Below are positions 52,454 to 60,608 of a stretch of 64,000 nucleotides of DNA, in pieces (the first letter of the stretch is position 1; each line of letters begins with the position of its first letter). The position numbers and the translations under genes are program-made. Source of the DNA: Solibacter sp039934035. GTDB lineage: Bacteria > Acidobacteriota > Terriglobia > Bryobacterales > Bryobacteraceae. A model generated the notes under the pieces. It saw only the letters and a program-made list of their open reading frames with translations, ran no database searches and had not been told where the DNA came from. The stretch spans positions 10,503 to 74,502 of the forward strand of contig JBDTMZ010000047.1 of the NCBI GenBank assembly GCA_039934035.1, written 5' to 3'.

Positions 52454-53764
52454 CTACCTGCCGCGCCGCCCGGCCACCGGTTCCGGATCCGGCGGCGGCG
52501 GGGGCACAGGCTCCTCCTCCACCACCTTCTTCGGCTTCCGATTGAGAATCTCCGTGATAAATTCGTCGCGCGCCTTGGCATACTTCGGCGTGCCGGGCTT
52601 GGGCTCGATCGTGTCCCATTCTTCCGGCGGAATCTCCTGCACGGTGGGCAGGTACTTCTGGAAGTAATTGCGCAAGCGCTCCTGCACCGGCTTCACCGCC
52701 GAATGGTACAGCAGGAACAGAACGTCTTCGGGCGCTGCCGCAACCACCACGTGATACACATGCGAGGGCTTGCGGATCTTCGGCGCACGCAGCGCCGTCT
52801 CCAGTTTCTTGGCCTTGGCGTCGATCTTCTGGAATTGATCCGTGTCCGCCTTGGATAGCTCGGTCGTCTTAATCAACGCCGCTTTGTCCTTGGGAGCCAG
52901 CTTTTCCATCAGGCAGAACATGAAGGTGCCGAAACGCGCGGAGCGCCAGCGGGTGTCGTCCGGCAGCACACGGATCGCCTTCTCGTACTTGGCCAGCCCC
53001 ACGGTATTCAGCTTGGTCAACAGCGCCGGAGAGAGCAGCGGAAGCAGCCCCGCCTCTTCCAGCCCCTTAAAGATCTCCGTGGGACTGTCTTCGGCGCTGA
53101 TCCGCTTCAGTTCCTCGCCCAATGCCCGCCCGGTGATGCTCTTTTCGACTTCCGCCTCGCGTGCATTCGCCACCTGCATCAGCGTCCGCTCTTCCACCGT
53201 GTAACCCAGGCGGACCCGGTAGCGCACCAGGCGCAAAAGCCGCGACGGATCGTCGTAGAAACCGTAGGTGCTGACCGACCGCAACTCCTTGCGCTCAATG
53301 TCCGCCAGGCCGTTCATCGGGTCCAGCAGGAGCCCGCGAGAGGCACGATTCAGCGAGAGAGCGATGGCATTACAGGTAAAGTCCCGGCCGCGCAGGTCCT
53401 CCTGAATGGTGGCCGCCGAAACCTGCGGTTTCGCGCCGGCCCGGGCGTATTTCTCCTGCCGCGACATCGCCACCTGGGCCGTCACCCCGCTGGGAAACAC
53501 CAGCTCGACGCATTTGCGATTGTCATCCGTATGCGTCACCGTGGCGCCCGTTCGTTCGCAAATGGACTTGGCAATCTTCAGCCCGTTTCCTTCGACCACG
53601 AAATCCAGGTCGCGAATCCGGAAACCGGCCAGCATGTCGCGCATCGCTCCCCCGGTCAGGAACACGTTCACGTTCGCCTGCCCGGCCGCCGTTTGCACGT
53701 CGTCCACCACCCGGTTTTGATCCGGACTGAGATGGCTCTCCAGCATGTAAATGTAGTCGCTCAT
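52454..53764 (-). CDS. CCA-adding / poly(A) polymerase-family nucleotidyltransferase
   Basis: The 436-residue protein has the class II tRNA-nucleotidyltransferase head: FLTGGAMRDMLAG and RDLDFVVEG form the GG...RD...DxD catalytic core. Then GRDFTCNAIALSLN and DDPSRLLRLVRYRVRLGY follow, the latter being the template-arm motif. Residues about 230-370 are the helical body. The end has a Pro/Glu-rich tail (EEEPVPPPPPDPEPV). It would add CCA to tRNA 3' ends or poly(A) to RNA; sequence alone does not separate the two. Cytoplasmic. Convergent with pilZ across the hairpin array. Confidence 0.88.
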   Translation of the reverse strand: MSDYIYMLESHLSPDQNRVVDDVQTAAGQANVNVFLTGGAMRDMLAGFRIRDLDFVVEGNGLKIAKSICERTGATVTHTDDNRKCVELVFPSGVTAQVAMSRQEKYARAGAKPQVSAATIQEDLRGRDFTCNAIALSLNRASRGLLLDPMNGLADIERKELRSVSTYGFYDDPSRLLRLVRYRVRLGYTVEERTLMQVANAREAEVEKSITGRALGEELKRISAEDSPTEIFKGLEEAGLLPLLSPALLTKLNTVGLAKYEKAIRVLPDDTRWRSARFGTFMFCLMEKLAPKDKAALIKTTELSKADTDQFQKIDAKAKKLETALRAPKIRKPSHVYHVVVAAAPEDVLFLLYHSAVKPVQERLRNYFQKYLPTVQEIPPEEWDTIEPKPGTPKYAKARDEFITEILNRKPKKVVEEEPVPPPPPDPEPVAGRRGR

Positions 53765-53821
53765 CGCGTTTGCGCCTTCGACCCTATCAAGAATTCCCGG
53801 CTGCGGCTTGTATCGGCCGCC

Positions 53822-54730
53822 TCACGCCCGGGGGTGATGTTTTTCTACCGTGTCTCGAAGCCTCGATCGCATGACATGGGTATAAATCTGAGTGGTACTG
53901 ATGTCTGCGTGGCCCAGCATGATCTGCACGCTGCGCAAATCGGCGCCGCCCTCGAGGAGATGGGTGGCAAAACTATGGCGCAGCACGTGGGGTGTCAGCC
54001 CATGATAAATGCCCGCCTTCCTGCCGTATCCGGCCAGGAGTTTCCAGAAAGATTGGCGGGTCATGCACCCGCCGCGGGCGGTAATAAAAAGGTACTTGCT
54101 GGCCCGTCCCTTCAACAGAACCGGGCGGCCGCGCTCCAAAAAGTCCTCAATCGCCCGAACAGCCGTCTTGCCTACCGGCACCAGGCGCTGCTTGTTGCCC
54201 TTCCCGGTAGTCCTGAGGACTCCCAGGTCCGCATTCAGGTCGCTCATCCCGGTCTTGCACAATTCGCTGACGCGCAATCCCGAGGCGTAGAGCAATTCCA
54301 TCATGGCACGGTCCCGGAGTCCGGTCGGTTTGGAGGCGTCGGGAGCTTCAATGATCTTCTCTATCTCTTGTAAATTTAGATACTTAGGGATAGTATGCCA
54401 CTGCTTGGGGGTGCGCAGGTGCTCGGTGGGGTCACTGGCGACCTGCCCCTCGCGCAACAAAAATCCGTAAAAGTTGCGGAGGGTGGTCAGGTGGCGGCCC
54501 ACGGAGCGGCTGCTCAGTCCGGCCTGATACAGTTTATCGATGTGGAGGCGAATCTCCGCGGTGCCGGGCAGGTCCCGGGAATCTCCGGCAAACTCCTGAA
54601 AAGAAGCCAGATCGAGCGCGTAGGCAGAGATCGAATTACCCGCCAGACCCTTCTCCAGGCGGCAGTAGTTCAAAAAGGCAGTAATCTGGTTACGCAGGTA
54701 CGCCGACCCTTCCGCGTGCGCTCCAGACAT
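53822..54730 (-). CDS. xerD: Tyrosine recombinase XerD
   Basis: The 302-residue protein has the SAM-like N-terminal arm-binding domain and the catalytic domain with all six residues: R153 (GLRVSEL), K177 (TGKGNKQR), H248 and R251 (TPHVLRHSFATHL), H274 (LGHADISTT) and the nucleophile Y283 (IYTHV). Length and motifs fit XerC/XerD; the LEGGADLRSVQIMLGH block favours XerD. It resolves chromosome dimers at dif with FtsK. No dif site was recognised in the window. Confidence 0.93.
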   Translation of the reverse strand: MSGAHAEGSAYLRNQITAFLNYCRLEKGLAGNSISAYALDLASFQEFAGDSRDLPGTAEIRLHIDKLYQAGLSSRSVGRHLTTLRNFYGFLLREGQVASDPTEHLRTPKQWHTIPKYLNLQEIEKIIEAPDASKPTGLRDRAMMELLYASGLRVSELCKTGMSDLNADLGVLRTTGKGNKQRLVPVGKTAVRAIEDFLERGRPVLLKGRASKYLFITARGGCMTRQSFWKLLAGYGRKAGIYHGLTPHVLRHSFATHLLEGGADLRSVQIMLGHADISTTQIYTHVMRSRLRDTVEKHHPRA

Positions 54731-54757
54731 CGTGCCAATGATACAATAAGCCGCGAA

Positions 54758-54770
54758 ATGTTTGAAACAT
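54758..54770. promoter_or_regulatory. Palindrome in the xerD/54793 divergent promoter region
   Basis: ATGTTT-G-AAACAT is a perfect 6+1+6 palindrome in the 62-base spacer between divergent genes, so it may be an operator. Confidence 0.35.
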
Positions 54771-54792
54771 AGTTGTTGCCCAAGGTAGATAC

Positions 54793-55272
54793 TTGTCAGC
54801 CTCCACCACGAAAAAAGCCCTGATCCGGCGCTATGACCGCGAAACCCTGGCCGGATTCGTCAATCCGGCGTCGTTTTTGCTGCCGGAAGGGGTCGAACTG
54901 CTGTCCGGCGAGGGGTATCCTGCCCTGGTGCCGTTGAACGAAGTGAAATATGTGGCTTTTGTCCGCGAGTTCGAAGGCGGAGCCGAGTTGGAACGGGTGC
55001 AGTTTCAGACACGTCCCAAAATTGCCGGACTCTGGGTCAATCTGCGCTTCCGGGACGGCGCCGTGCTGGAAGGAATTATTCCCAACAACCTGATGTCGAT
55101 AGAAACCAATGGGTTCACGGTGACGCCTCCTGATTCAGCCGGCAATTTGCAGCGGGTGTGGGCGCCGCGCGAGTCGCTGGTTGGGGTGGAGGTGTTGGGG
55201 GTGGTGGGCAGTCCGCTGCGCCAGCGCAAACCCAAGCCGCCGGCGAAAGACCAAATCGGGCTCTTCGATTAG
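54793..55272 (+). CDS. Conserved-looking small hypothetical protein
   Basis: A TTG at 54793 with AAGG seven bases upstream gives 159 residues. It is compact and beta-rich, with YPALVPLNEVKYVAFVREFE, GLWVNLRFRDGAVLEGIIPN and a basic tail (RQRKPKPPAKDQ). No signal peptide, membrane helix or enzyme motif is seen. The GAVLEGIIPNNL stretch has an Sm/PilZ-like strand rhythm, but I do not recognise the family. It is divergent from xerD. Confidence 0.75.
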   Translation: MSASTTKKALIRRYDRETLAGFVNPASFLLPEGVELLSGEGYPALVPLNEVKYVAFVREFEGGAELERVQFQTRPKIAGLWVNLRFRDGAVLEGIIPNNLMSIETNGFTVTPPDSAGNLQRVWAPRESLVGVEVLGVVGSPLRQRKPKPPAKDQIGLFD

Positions 55273-55349
55273 GCTTTCCGGGTGCAAGCATTGGCTGTTA
55301 CAGGTATACTGGTATTTAATACTGAATCGTCTCTAGTTGGAGGTTCTTT

Positions 55350-56513
55350 ATGAAGTTTCGCAACCTGGTTGTTGCCGCCGCCGGCACCTTCCTGATGACA
55401 CTCACCGCGCTCGCCCAGATCACGGCGATCGAGGGCGACGTTAAGGGCGAAGACGGCAACCCGGCAGTCAAAGCCGTTGTCAAAATCGTGCGCACCGATA
55501 TCAAAGGCAATTACAAGTGCGAGACGAACAAGAAGGGCCACTATTTCTACAATGGGCTGCCGCTTGGCACCTATGACATTTCGGTAGAAATCGGTGGCAA
55601 GGAAATGGACGGCATCAAGGGTGTCAGGACCAGCCTGGGCGACCCGCGGCCGGTCCATTTCGACCTGCAAAAGCTGGCTCAGCAGCGCGCCCAGCAACAG
55701 CAGGCCATCGCCACCGCCGCAACCACGGGAGGCCAGATCTCCAAGGAGCAGGAGCGCGGCATGTCGAAGGAGCAGAAAGAAGCCTTCGACAAAGCGGTCA
55801 AAGAACGCGAAGCGGCGATGAAGAAGAACAAAGAGTTGAACGACGCGTTCACTGCGGGCATCACCGCGGAACAGGCGAAGGATTATGAAGCCGCCGTCGT
55901 CAGCTTCACCAAGGCCAGCGAACTCGACGCCAAGCAACTGGCCGTCTGGCAGCACCTCGCCGATGCCCAGATCAACCTCGCTGCGAAAAAGACCGGGGCC
56001 GAATTCGACGCCGCCATGGCGAAAGGGGTTGAAGCCTACGGCAAGGCGATCGAGTTGAACCCCGGCGACGCCGCCACCCACAATAATTTTGCGCTGGCCC
56101 TCGGCAAAGCCAAGAAGTTCCCGGAGATGCAGGCCGAACTCCAGAAGGCCGCCGAACTAGACCCGCCCAAGGCTGGTCAATACTACTACAACCTCGGCGC
56201 CATGCTGGTGAATAACGGACAGGCCGAACCCGCCGGCCAGGCGTTCAAGAGGGCGATCGAACTCGATCCCAACCACGCCGATTCATTCTATCAGTGGGGC
56301 GTGTACCTGCTCGGCAAAGCGTCTTTCGGGGCCGATGGCAAGGTCACCCCGATCGCCGGCACGGTGGAAGCCTTGCAGAAGTACCTGCAGTTGGCGCCCA
56401 CCGGTCAGTTCGCCGAGTCCGCCAAGGGCTTGCTGGCCTCCATGGACGCGAAGGTGGATACCAGCTACAAGAACCCCAACGCGCCGGCGACCCCGGCGAA
56501 GAAGAAGAAGTAA
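55350..56513 (+). CDS. Exported carboxypeptidase-regulatory-like and TPR protein
   Basis: The 387-residue protein has a signal peptide (about 1-23), then residues 26-100 with the CarboxypepD_reg-like beta-sandwich (GDVKGEDGNPAVKAVVKIVR, LPLGTYDISVEIGGK). A Gln/Ala/Lys-rich coiled stretch follows (110-155), then about five TPR units (165-370) such as DYEAAVVSFTKASELDAKQL and GQAFKRAIELDPNHADSFYQ. The end is a run of Lys. GGAGG lies eight bases before the ATG (SD at about 55338). It is probably a periplasmic scaffold; it precedes the 12-base repeat and the YHS gene. Confidence 0.88.
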   Translation: MKFRNLVVAAAGTFLMTLTALAQITAIEGDVKGEDGNPAVKAVVKIVRTDIKGNYKCETNKKGHYFYNGLPLGTYDISVEIGGKEMDGIKGVRTSLGDPRPVHFDLQKLAQQRAQQQQAIATAATTGGQISKEQERGMSKEQKEAFDKAVKEREAAMKKNKELNDAFTAGITAEQAKDYEAAVVSFTKASELDAKQLAVWQHLADAQINLAAKKTGAEFDAAMAKGVEAYGKAIELNPGDAATHNNFALALGKAKKFPEMQAELQKAAELDPPKAGQYYYNLGAMLVNNGQAEPAGQAFKRAIELDPNHADSFYQWGVYLLGKASFGADGKVTPIAGTVEALQKYLQLAPTGQFAESAKGLLASMDAKVDTSYKNPNAPATPAKKKK

Positions 56514-56551
56514 TCGATTGACCCGGGGCGGGAAGCCAGGCTTTCCGCCCT

Positions 56552-56634
56552 GACTCCCGCCCCGAGTCCCGCGCCGACTCCCGCCCCGAGTCCCGCGCCG
56601 AGTCCCGCGGCGAGTCCCGCCCCGAGTCCGAGTC
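56552..56634. repeat. 12-base GC-rich tandem repeat
   Basis: About seven units of the form GAGTCCCGCCCC, alternating with GACTCCCGCGCC-type variants, run from 56552 up to the ATG of the YHS gene. The unit is four codons long and the YHS frame stays open through the whole repeat back to a TGA at 56519, with no start codon inside. Confidence 0.85.
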
Positions 56635-56635
56635 A

Positions 56636-56914
56636 ATGTTGCGTTTCCTTATTATCGAAATCCTCCTGCCGCTTTTCCTTTTTGCCCTCGTACGGTCTGT
56701 GCTCCGTGAACTCTTCCGCAAGAACCGAAACGTTACCCGGCAACCGGCGCAGCCCCCAGCCGCGCCGCCCCCCGTCTTCGCCGGCGGCGAGTTGAAGAAA
56801 GACCCGGTGTGCGGCACCTACGTTTCCGCCGGAGCCAGCGTCACCCGCACCGTGAATGGGGAGTTACTGCACTTCTGCTCGCAAGAGTGTAGAGATAAGT
56901 ACCGCGCCGCATAG
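56636..56914 (+). CDS. Small membrane protein with YHS-type metal-binding motif
   Basis: The 92-residue protein begins with a membrane helix (about 4-22), a basic linker and a Pro/Ala-rich spacer (35-50). It ends with KKDPVCGTYVSAG and LLHFCSQECRDKYR. This is the YHS/TRASH-like arrangement with C59, C81 and C85 and predicts binding of a metal such as copper or zinc. No ribosome site stands out; the ATG directly follows the tandem repeat. A neighbour role with the next outer-membrane gene is unproven. Confidence 0.82.
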   Translation: MLRFLIIEILLPLFLFALVRSVLRELFRKNRNVTRQPAQPPAAPPPVFAGGELKKDPVCGTYVSAGASVTRTVNGELLHFCSQECRDKYRAA

Positions 56915-56948
56915 GGTGCGCCTCGGGATGGCAGTGTACACTGAGGAA

Positions 56949-57596
56949 ATGCGGTGTCACTGGTTACTCCTGGCGGCCTTCGCCGCCTGTTCTTCCCTCG
57001 CTTTTGGACAGAGTTTTGAAGCCAGCGCAGGCGGCGGTCAGTCCTTCTTTGCCGCCAAGAACGCCGATCTGGGAACCACGACCGCCGACCCGAATAGCGG
57101 CACCTACAAAATCAAGGACGGCGTCCGCATCACCCTGCGCATGGCAATCAACAACGGGCGTTTCACCGGACACGAATTCGGCTATGCGTACAGCCGCACG
57201 GGTCTGGTATTGCCGTCGTATACCACCACCACGGGGGGCACGCCCGGCCAGCCGCTCGCCACGGTGACCGTGCCCGCGGAGGCTCAGAGCCTGCCGTCCC
57301 ACCAGGGCTTCTACGATTTTCTGGTGTATTTCAGTCCGGAAGGCAGCAGGGTACGCCCGTTCGTGGCCGGGGGCGTCCAGTTCACCGCTTTCTCGCAGCC
57401 GAATTCGGACAACTACAATCGTGAGACCAAGTACGGCATCAACTACGGCGCCGGCATCAAATTCAAGGTCAAGGAGAACTGGGGCTTCCGTCTCGACGGG
57501 CGCCAGTACAACATGGGCAAGCCCTTCAATTTGCCCAACAACTCCGGCCGGCTTCTGATGTGGGAAGTTTCCGGCTCGATCTCTTTCTTGCTGTAA
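56949..57596 (+). CDS. Predicted outer-membrane beta-barrel protein
   Basis: The ATG at 56949 gives 215 residues with a signal peptide (MRCHWLLLAAFAACSSLAFG). An in-frame ATG at 56928 adds seven residues. GAGG is only two bases from the ATG, so the start is uncertain. The mature part alternates strands such as GVRITLRMAINNGRFTGHEF, FYDFLVYFSPEG, RPFVAGGVQFTAF and YGAGIKFKVKENWGFRLD and ends in a C-terminal Leu (SGSISFLL). This is an eight-stranded OmpA/OmpW-like pattern. Substrate and function are unknown. Confidence 0.8.
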   Translation: MRCHWLLLAAFAACSSLAFGQSFEASAGGGQSFFAAKNADLGTTTADPNSGTYKIKDGVRITLRMAINNGRFTGHEFGYAYSRTGLVLPSYTTTTGGTPGQPLATVTVPAEAQSLPSHQGFYDFLVYFSPEGSRVRPFVAGGVQFTAFSQPNSDNYNRETKYGINYGAGIKFKVKENWGFRLDGRQYNMGKPFNLPNNSGRLLMWEVSGSISFLL

Positions 57597-57687
57597 GACC
57601 GCGCCGCACAAGCATCACGATTCCGGCGAACTCCCGTAGCGAAGGAGCGTTCCCGCACGCTGGTCACCGGCGTGCCCCCAGCATCGT

Positions 57688-58641
57688 ATGACGATGCTTC
57701 GGTGGGCAATTTTCGCTCCGCTGGCCCTGTTTGCCGCGGTGAAACAGTTCGATCCGGCGGCGGTGAACCAGCCCACGCAGGAGACGCTCGTATTCCGCGC
57801 CAAAGGACCGGCGGTGGTGCGCGCGCAGATTCTGCTGGCCCGCGCACACTTCTCCTGCGGAGAAATCGATGGCGCTTTCGGTACCAATCTGCAAAAGGCG
57901 CTCAATGCCTTTCAGGAGGCGCGGAAGCTCCCTGTCTCCACGGGTGCGGATGCGGCCACATGGGCTGCCCTGAACGCCGACACGGCGCCGGCGTTGGTCG
58001 AGTACACGCTGACTGAGGAGGACCTGAAGGGGCCGTTCACGCCCATTCCCAAGCGGCTGGAAGATCAGGCTGCCCTGACCTCCCTCGGCTACACGTCGGC
58101 GATGGAGGCGCTGGGCGAGCACTTCCATACCAGTCCCGCACTGCTGAAGAGGCTGAATCCAGCCGCCAATTTTGGGCAGGTGGGAACCAGGATTCTGGCG
58201 CCGAACGTACTGGTGATGCCGCCCGCGCGCGCCGACCGCATCGTGGTGTCCAAATCGGAGAGCGCGGTGCGGGCGTACGACGCGACCGGCGAACTGCTGG
58301 CATTTTACGGGGCGACCATCGGCAGCCGGCACGATCCGCTGCCCGTCGGCGAGTGGAAGATCAACGGCGTGGCGCGCAATCCCAAATTTCATTACAATCC
58401 CGAGCTCTTCTGGGACGCCAAGCCGGCATCGGACAAAGCCACGCTCCAGTCCGGGCCCAATAATCCAGTGGGCGTGGTGTGGATCGATCTCTCGAAGGAC
58501 CATTACGGCATTCATGGCACGCCTGAACCGGGCAAAGTAGGGCACGCGGAATCGCACGGCTGTATCCGGCTGACGAACTGGGACGCGCTGGAGCTCGCCG
58601 CCATGGTCAAGCCCGGCACGCCGGCGACGCTGAAGGAGTAA
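57688..58641 (+). CDS. L,D-transpeptidase (YkuD) with peptidoglycan-binding domain
   Basis: The 317-residue protein has an N-terminal hydrophobic segment, and residues about 40-100 are a PG_binding_1 domain (RAQILLARAHFSCGEIDGAF). A LysM-like or spacer region follows, and the YkuD domain occupies about 180-317. The catalytic site is complete: H276 in HYGIHGTPEP, H290, G291 and C292 in SHGCIRLTNW. It forms 3-3 cross-links or attaches proteins to the wall. It is three bases upstream of the M23 gene, so the pair is probably one transcript. Confidence 0.93.
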   Translation: MTMLRWAIFAPLALFAAVKQFDPAAVNQPTQETLVFRAKGPAVVRAQILLARAHFSCGEIDGAFGTNLQKALNAFQEARKLPVSTGADAATWAALNADTAPALVEYTLTEEDLKGPFTPIPKRLEDQAALTSLGYTSAMEALGEHFHTSPALLKRLNPAANFGQVGTRILAPNVLVMPPARADRIVVSKSESAVRAYDATGELLAFYGATIGSRHDPLPVGEWKINGVARNPKFHYNPELFWDAKPASDKATLQSGPNNPVGVVWIDLSKDHYGIHGTPEPGKVGHAESHGCIRLTNWDALELAAMVKPGTPATLKE

Positions 58642-58643
58642 GC

Positions 58644-59408
58644 ATGCGGACGGCAACAGCCTTCATCCTGGGATTCGCGCTTGGCGCCTTCGCGCTGGCG
58701 GTGACGTTGTGGAGCACGGGGCATCTGGCGATGACCTCGGCGCAGGCGACGGTTCTTGTGCCAGCTGCGCCCCCGCCTTCGCTGACCGGGTCACCGCCAG
58801 TCCTGCCGGCGCCGCCGGAGCCCGCGCCGCCCGGCCCCAAAGGCGAAATGCCCCAGTTCGGGCAGTCGGTCGCCGCCGCGCCCCCACTGCCCTCTGCCAA
58901 AATGCCCCGGTATGGGCAGTCGGTCGCCGCTCCGCAGCCCGCGCCCGGTGCTCCGGCGCCCGCGCCCACGCCCACGCCTGGCGCCGCGCCGCGGCTCGCC
59001 ATGCCGATCGCCGGCATCGACCCCGCCACGCTGCACAGCAATTTCTCCGAGGTGCGCGAGGGCCATGCTCACGAAGCGATAGATATCATGTCGCCACGCG
59101 GCACCCCGGTGCTGGCGGTGGTGGAAGGGAATGTCGCGAAGCTGTTCACCAGCAAGCCGGGCGGCCTGACGGTCTATCAGTTCGATAATGCGCAGCGGTG
59201 GTGCTATTACTACGCGCATCTGGATCGCTATGCCGCCGGGATTAAGGAAGGCACGCTGCTGCGAAAAGGAGACGTGCTGGGCTATGTCGGCTCCACAGGC
59301 AACGCCGCGCCGGAAGCGCCGCACCTGCACTTCGCGGTCTTTCAATTAGGCCCGGAAAAGCACTGGTGGGAGGGCACGGCGGTGGACCCGCTGCCCTTCT
59401 TGAAGTAG
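58644..59408 (+). CDS. M23-family peptidoglycan peptidase
   Basis: The 254-residue protein has an N-terminal membrane anchor (about 7-28), then a Pro/Ala-rich linker that includes two copies of QSVAA in a repeated block (EMPQFGQSVAA and KMPRYGQSVAA). The M23 domain follows (about 130-254). Zinc ligands are visible as H143 and D147 (HAHEAIDIM) and H229 (HLHF, with H227), with the catalytic His in YYAHLD. The Gly normally in HxGxD is Ala145, a small change. It would cut cross-bridges near the membrane, and its neighbour makes new ones. Confidence 0.9.
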   Translation: MRTATAFILGFALGAFALAVTLWSTGHLAMTSAQATVLVPAAPPPSLTGSPPVLPAPPEPAPPGPKGEMPQFGQSVAAAPPLPSAKMPRYGQSVAAPQPAPGAPAPAPTPTPGAAPRLAMPIAGIDPATLHSNFSEVREGHAHEAIDIMSPRGTPVLAVVEGNVAKLFTSKPGGLTVYQFDNAQRWCYYYAHLDRYAAGIKEGTLLRKGDVLGYVGSTGNAAPEAPHLHFAVFQLGPEKHWWEGTAVDPLPFLK

Positions 59409-59423
59409 CCCTTCTTGAAGTAG
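59394..59423. repeat. 15-base tandem duplication at the M23 stop
   Basis: CCCTTCTTGAAGTAG occurs twice in direct succession; the first copy contains the M23 stop codon, so the duplication lies across the gene end. Confidence 0.8.
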
Positions 59424-59427
59424 CGCG

Positions 59428-59634
59428 CTACTCTTCGTTGACGCGATCTTTGCGAAACACAAAGGCGACGAAGCCCGCGAGAATCAGAAACGGCGGAGCC
59501 CCTAAAATCAAAATGCCCGCATTCAACACCCGGGCGCGCGCATCCTGCTGGGCGTGCGCGGTGCGATAGCACATCACGCATTGCGCGGAGGCGAGCCCGC
59601 ACCCCAAAACTCCGGTGAGCAGCAGGCGCTTCAA
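59428..59634 (-). CDS. Small membrane protein with CxxC, end of the oxidase operon
   Basis: The 68-residue protein starts with a hydrophobic signal-like segment, then CVMCYRTA (a CxxC pair), a polar stretch and a second helix (LNAGILILGAPPFLILAGFV), and ends FRKDRVNEE. It begins inside the subunit IV gene's last codons (4-base overlap), so it belongs to the oxidase operon. A role in assembly or copper handling is plausible from context and the CxxC; no family is recognised. Confidence 0.72.
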   Translation of the reverse strand: MKRLLLTGVLGCGLASAQCVMCYRTAHAQQDARARVLNAGILILGAPPFLILAGFVAFVFRKDRVNEE

Positions 59635-59951
59635 AGCGGCGGCCTCATGGCGGGAATGCGGTACGCATCGCCCAGGAAGATCAGCATCAGCACGATGCAG
59701 AAAATCAGCATGGGAAATAGCGTCAGGAACAGGCTCAGGCGCTCGAACTTCAGGTGCATGAAATAGGCGATGATGAGCACCGCCTTCACCACGGAAAGCC
59801 CCAGCAGCACGGTCAGCATGATCATGAGCGGGGCCTGCAGGTAGGCCAGCAGGACTTCGATTCCGGTGAGGACCAGCAGCGCCACCCAGACTTTCGCGAA
59901 GGTCGGGATTCCCGGGCCGTGCGTCGAGATTTCTTCCACGTGTGAGCTCAT
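59631..59951 (-). CDS. Cytochrome oxidase subunit IV
   Basis: The 106-residue protein has three membrane helices, including VVKAVLIIAYFMHLKFERLS, the characteristic prokaryotic COX4 motif with YFMHLKFE. It is a small structural subunit of the haem-copper oxidase. The gene lies 13 bases downstream of one subunit III gene and overlaps the CxxC protein gene. Confidence 0.9.
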   Translation of the reverse strand: MSSHVEEISTHGPGIPTFAKVWVALLVLTGIEVLLAYLQAPLMIMLTVLLGLSVVKAVLIIAYFMHLKFERLSLFLTLFPMLIFCIVLMLIFLGDAYRIPAMRPPL

Positions 59952-59964
59952 CGGTAGTCCCTCC

Positions 59965-60597
59965 TTAAATCTTCGCCGACATCAGATACACCAGCGGGAA
60001 CACGAACATCCACACCAGATCGACGAAGTGCCAGTACAGGCCGGCGACTTCGACGTCTTCCGCCTGGAACTTGCCGCGCATCACCGCCTGGCAGACGATG
60101 CCGAGATAGATCAGCCCGATCACCACGTGCGTCATGTGCAGGCCGGTAATGGCGAAGAAGGTGGCGCCGAAAAGCGGCACGCCCCACTCGTTACTGAAGG
60201 CGGTGACGTGTTCCTTATTGATCAGGTTCATCCACTCCGTCAGGTGGAGGCCGACGAAGGTGGCGCCGGCGGCCATGGTGGCCAGCAGCCAGCGGCTGGC
60301 CGCGGCCCGGTTGCCATGATTCATGGCATGCACCGCCATCACCATGGTCAAACTGCTGGTGAGCAGCGCGAAGGTCATTATGCTGGAAAAGATGATGCTC
60401 GGTGAAAAGTGGAACGGCGTGGGCCAATCCGGATTGGAGACGCGGCTGTAAGTGTAGGCGAACAGCAGCGCGGAAAAGGTCAGCGCATCGGAGATGATAA
60501 ACAGCCACATTCCGAACTTCTTGGAATTGGTGAGATAAGGCGAACGTCCTCCATCCCAGAGAGAACCGGACGCGGTGGCAGTGACTTGGGTCGACAT
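59965..60597 (-). CDS. Cytochrome oxidase subunit III (first of two)
   Basis: With ATG 60597 (AGGGGA just upstream) it is 210 residues with about five to six membrane helices. KFGMWLFIISDALTFSALLF, FVGLHLTEWMNL, GLHMTHVVIGLIYL and AGLYWHFVDLVWMFVFPLVY are typical COX3 motifs. It stabilises the proton-uptake side of subunit I. The other subunit III gene is immediately upstream and overlaps its open frame end-to-end. Confidence 0.9.
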   Translation of the reverse strand: MSTQVTATASGSLWDGGRSPYLTNSKKFGMWLFIISDALTFSALLFAYTYSRVSNPDWPTPFHFSPSIIFSSIMTFALLTSSLTMVMAVHAMNHGNRAAASRWLLATMAAGATFVGLHLTEWMNLINKEHVTAFSNEWGVPLFGATFFAITGLHMTHVVIGLIYLGIVCQAVMRGKFQAEDVEVAGLYWHFVDLVWMFVFPLVYLMSAKI

Positions 60598-60608
60598 CGC
60601 TTCCCCTT

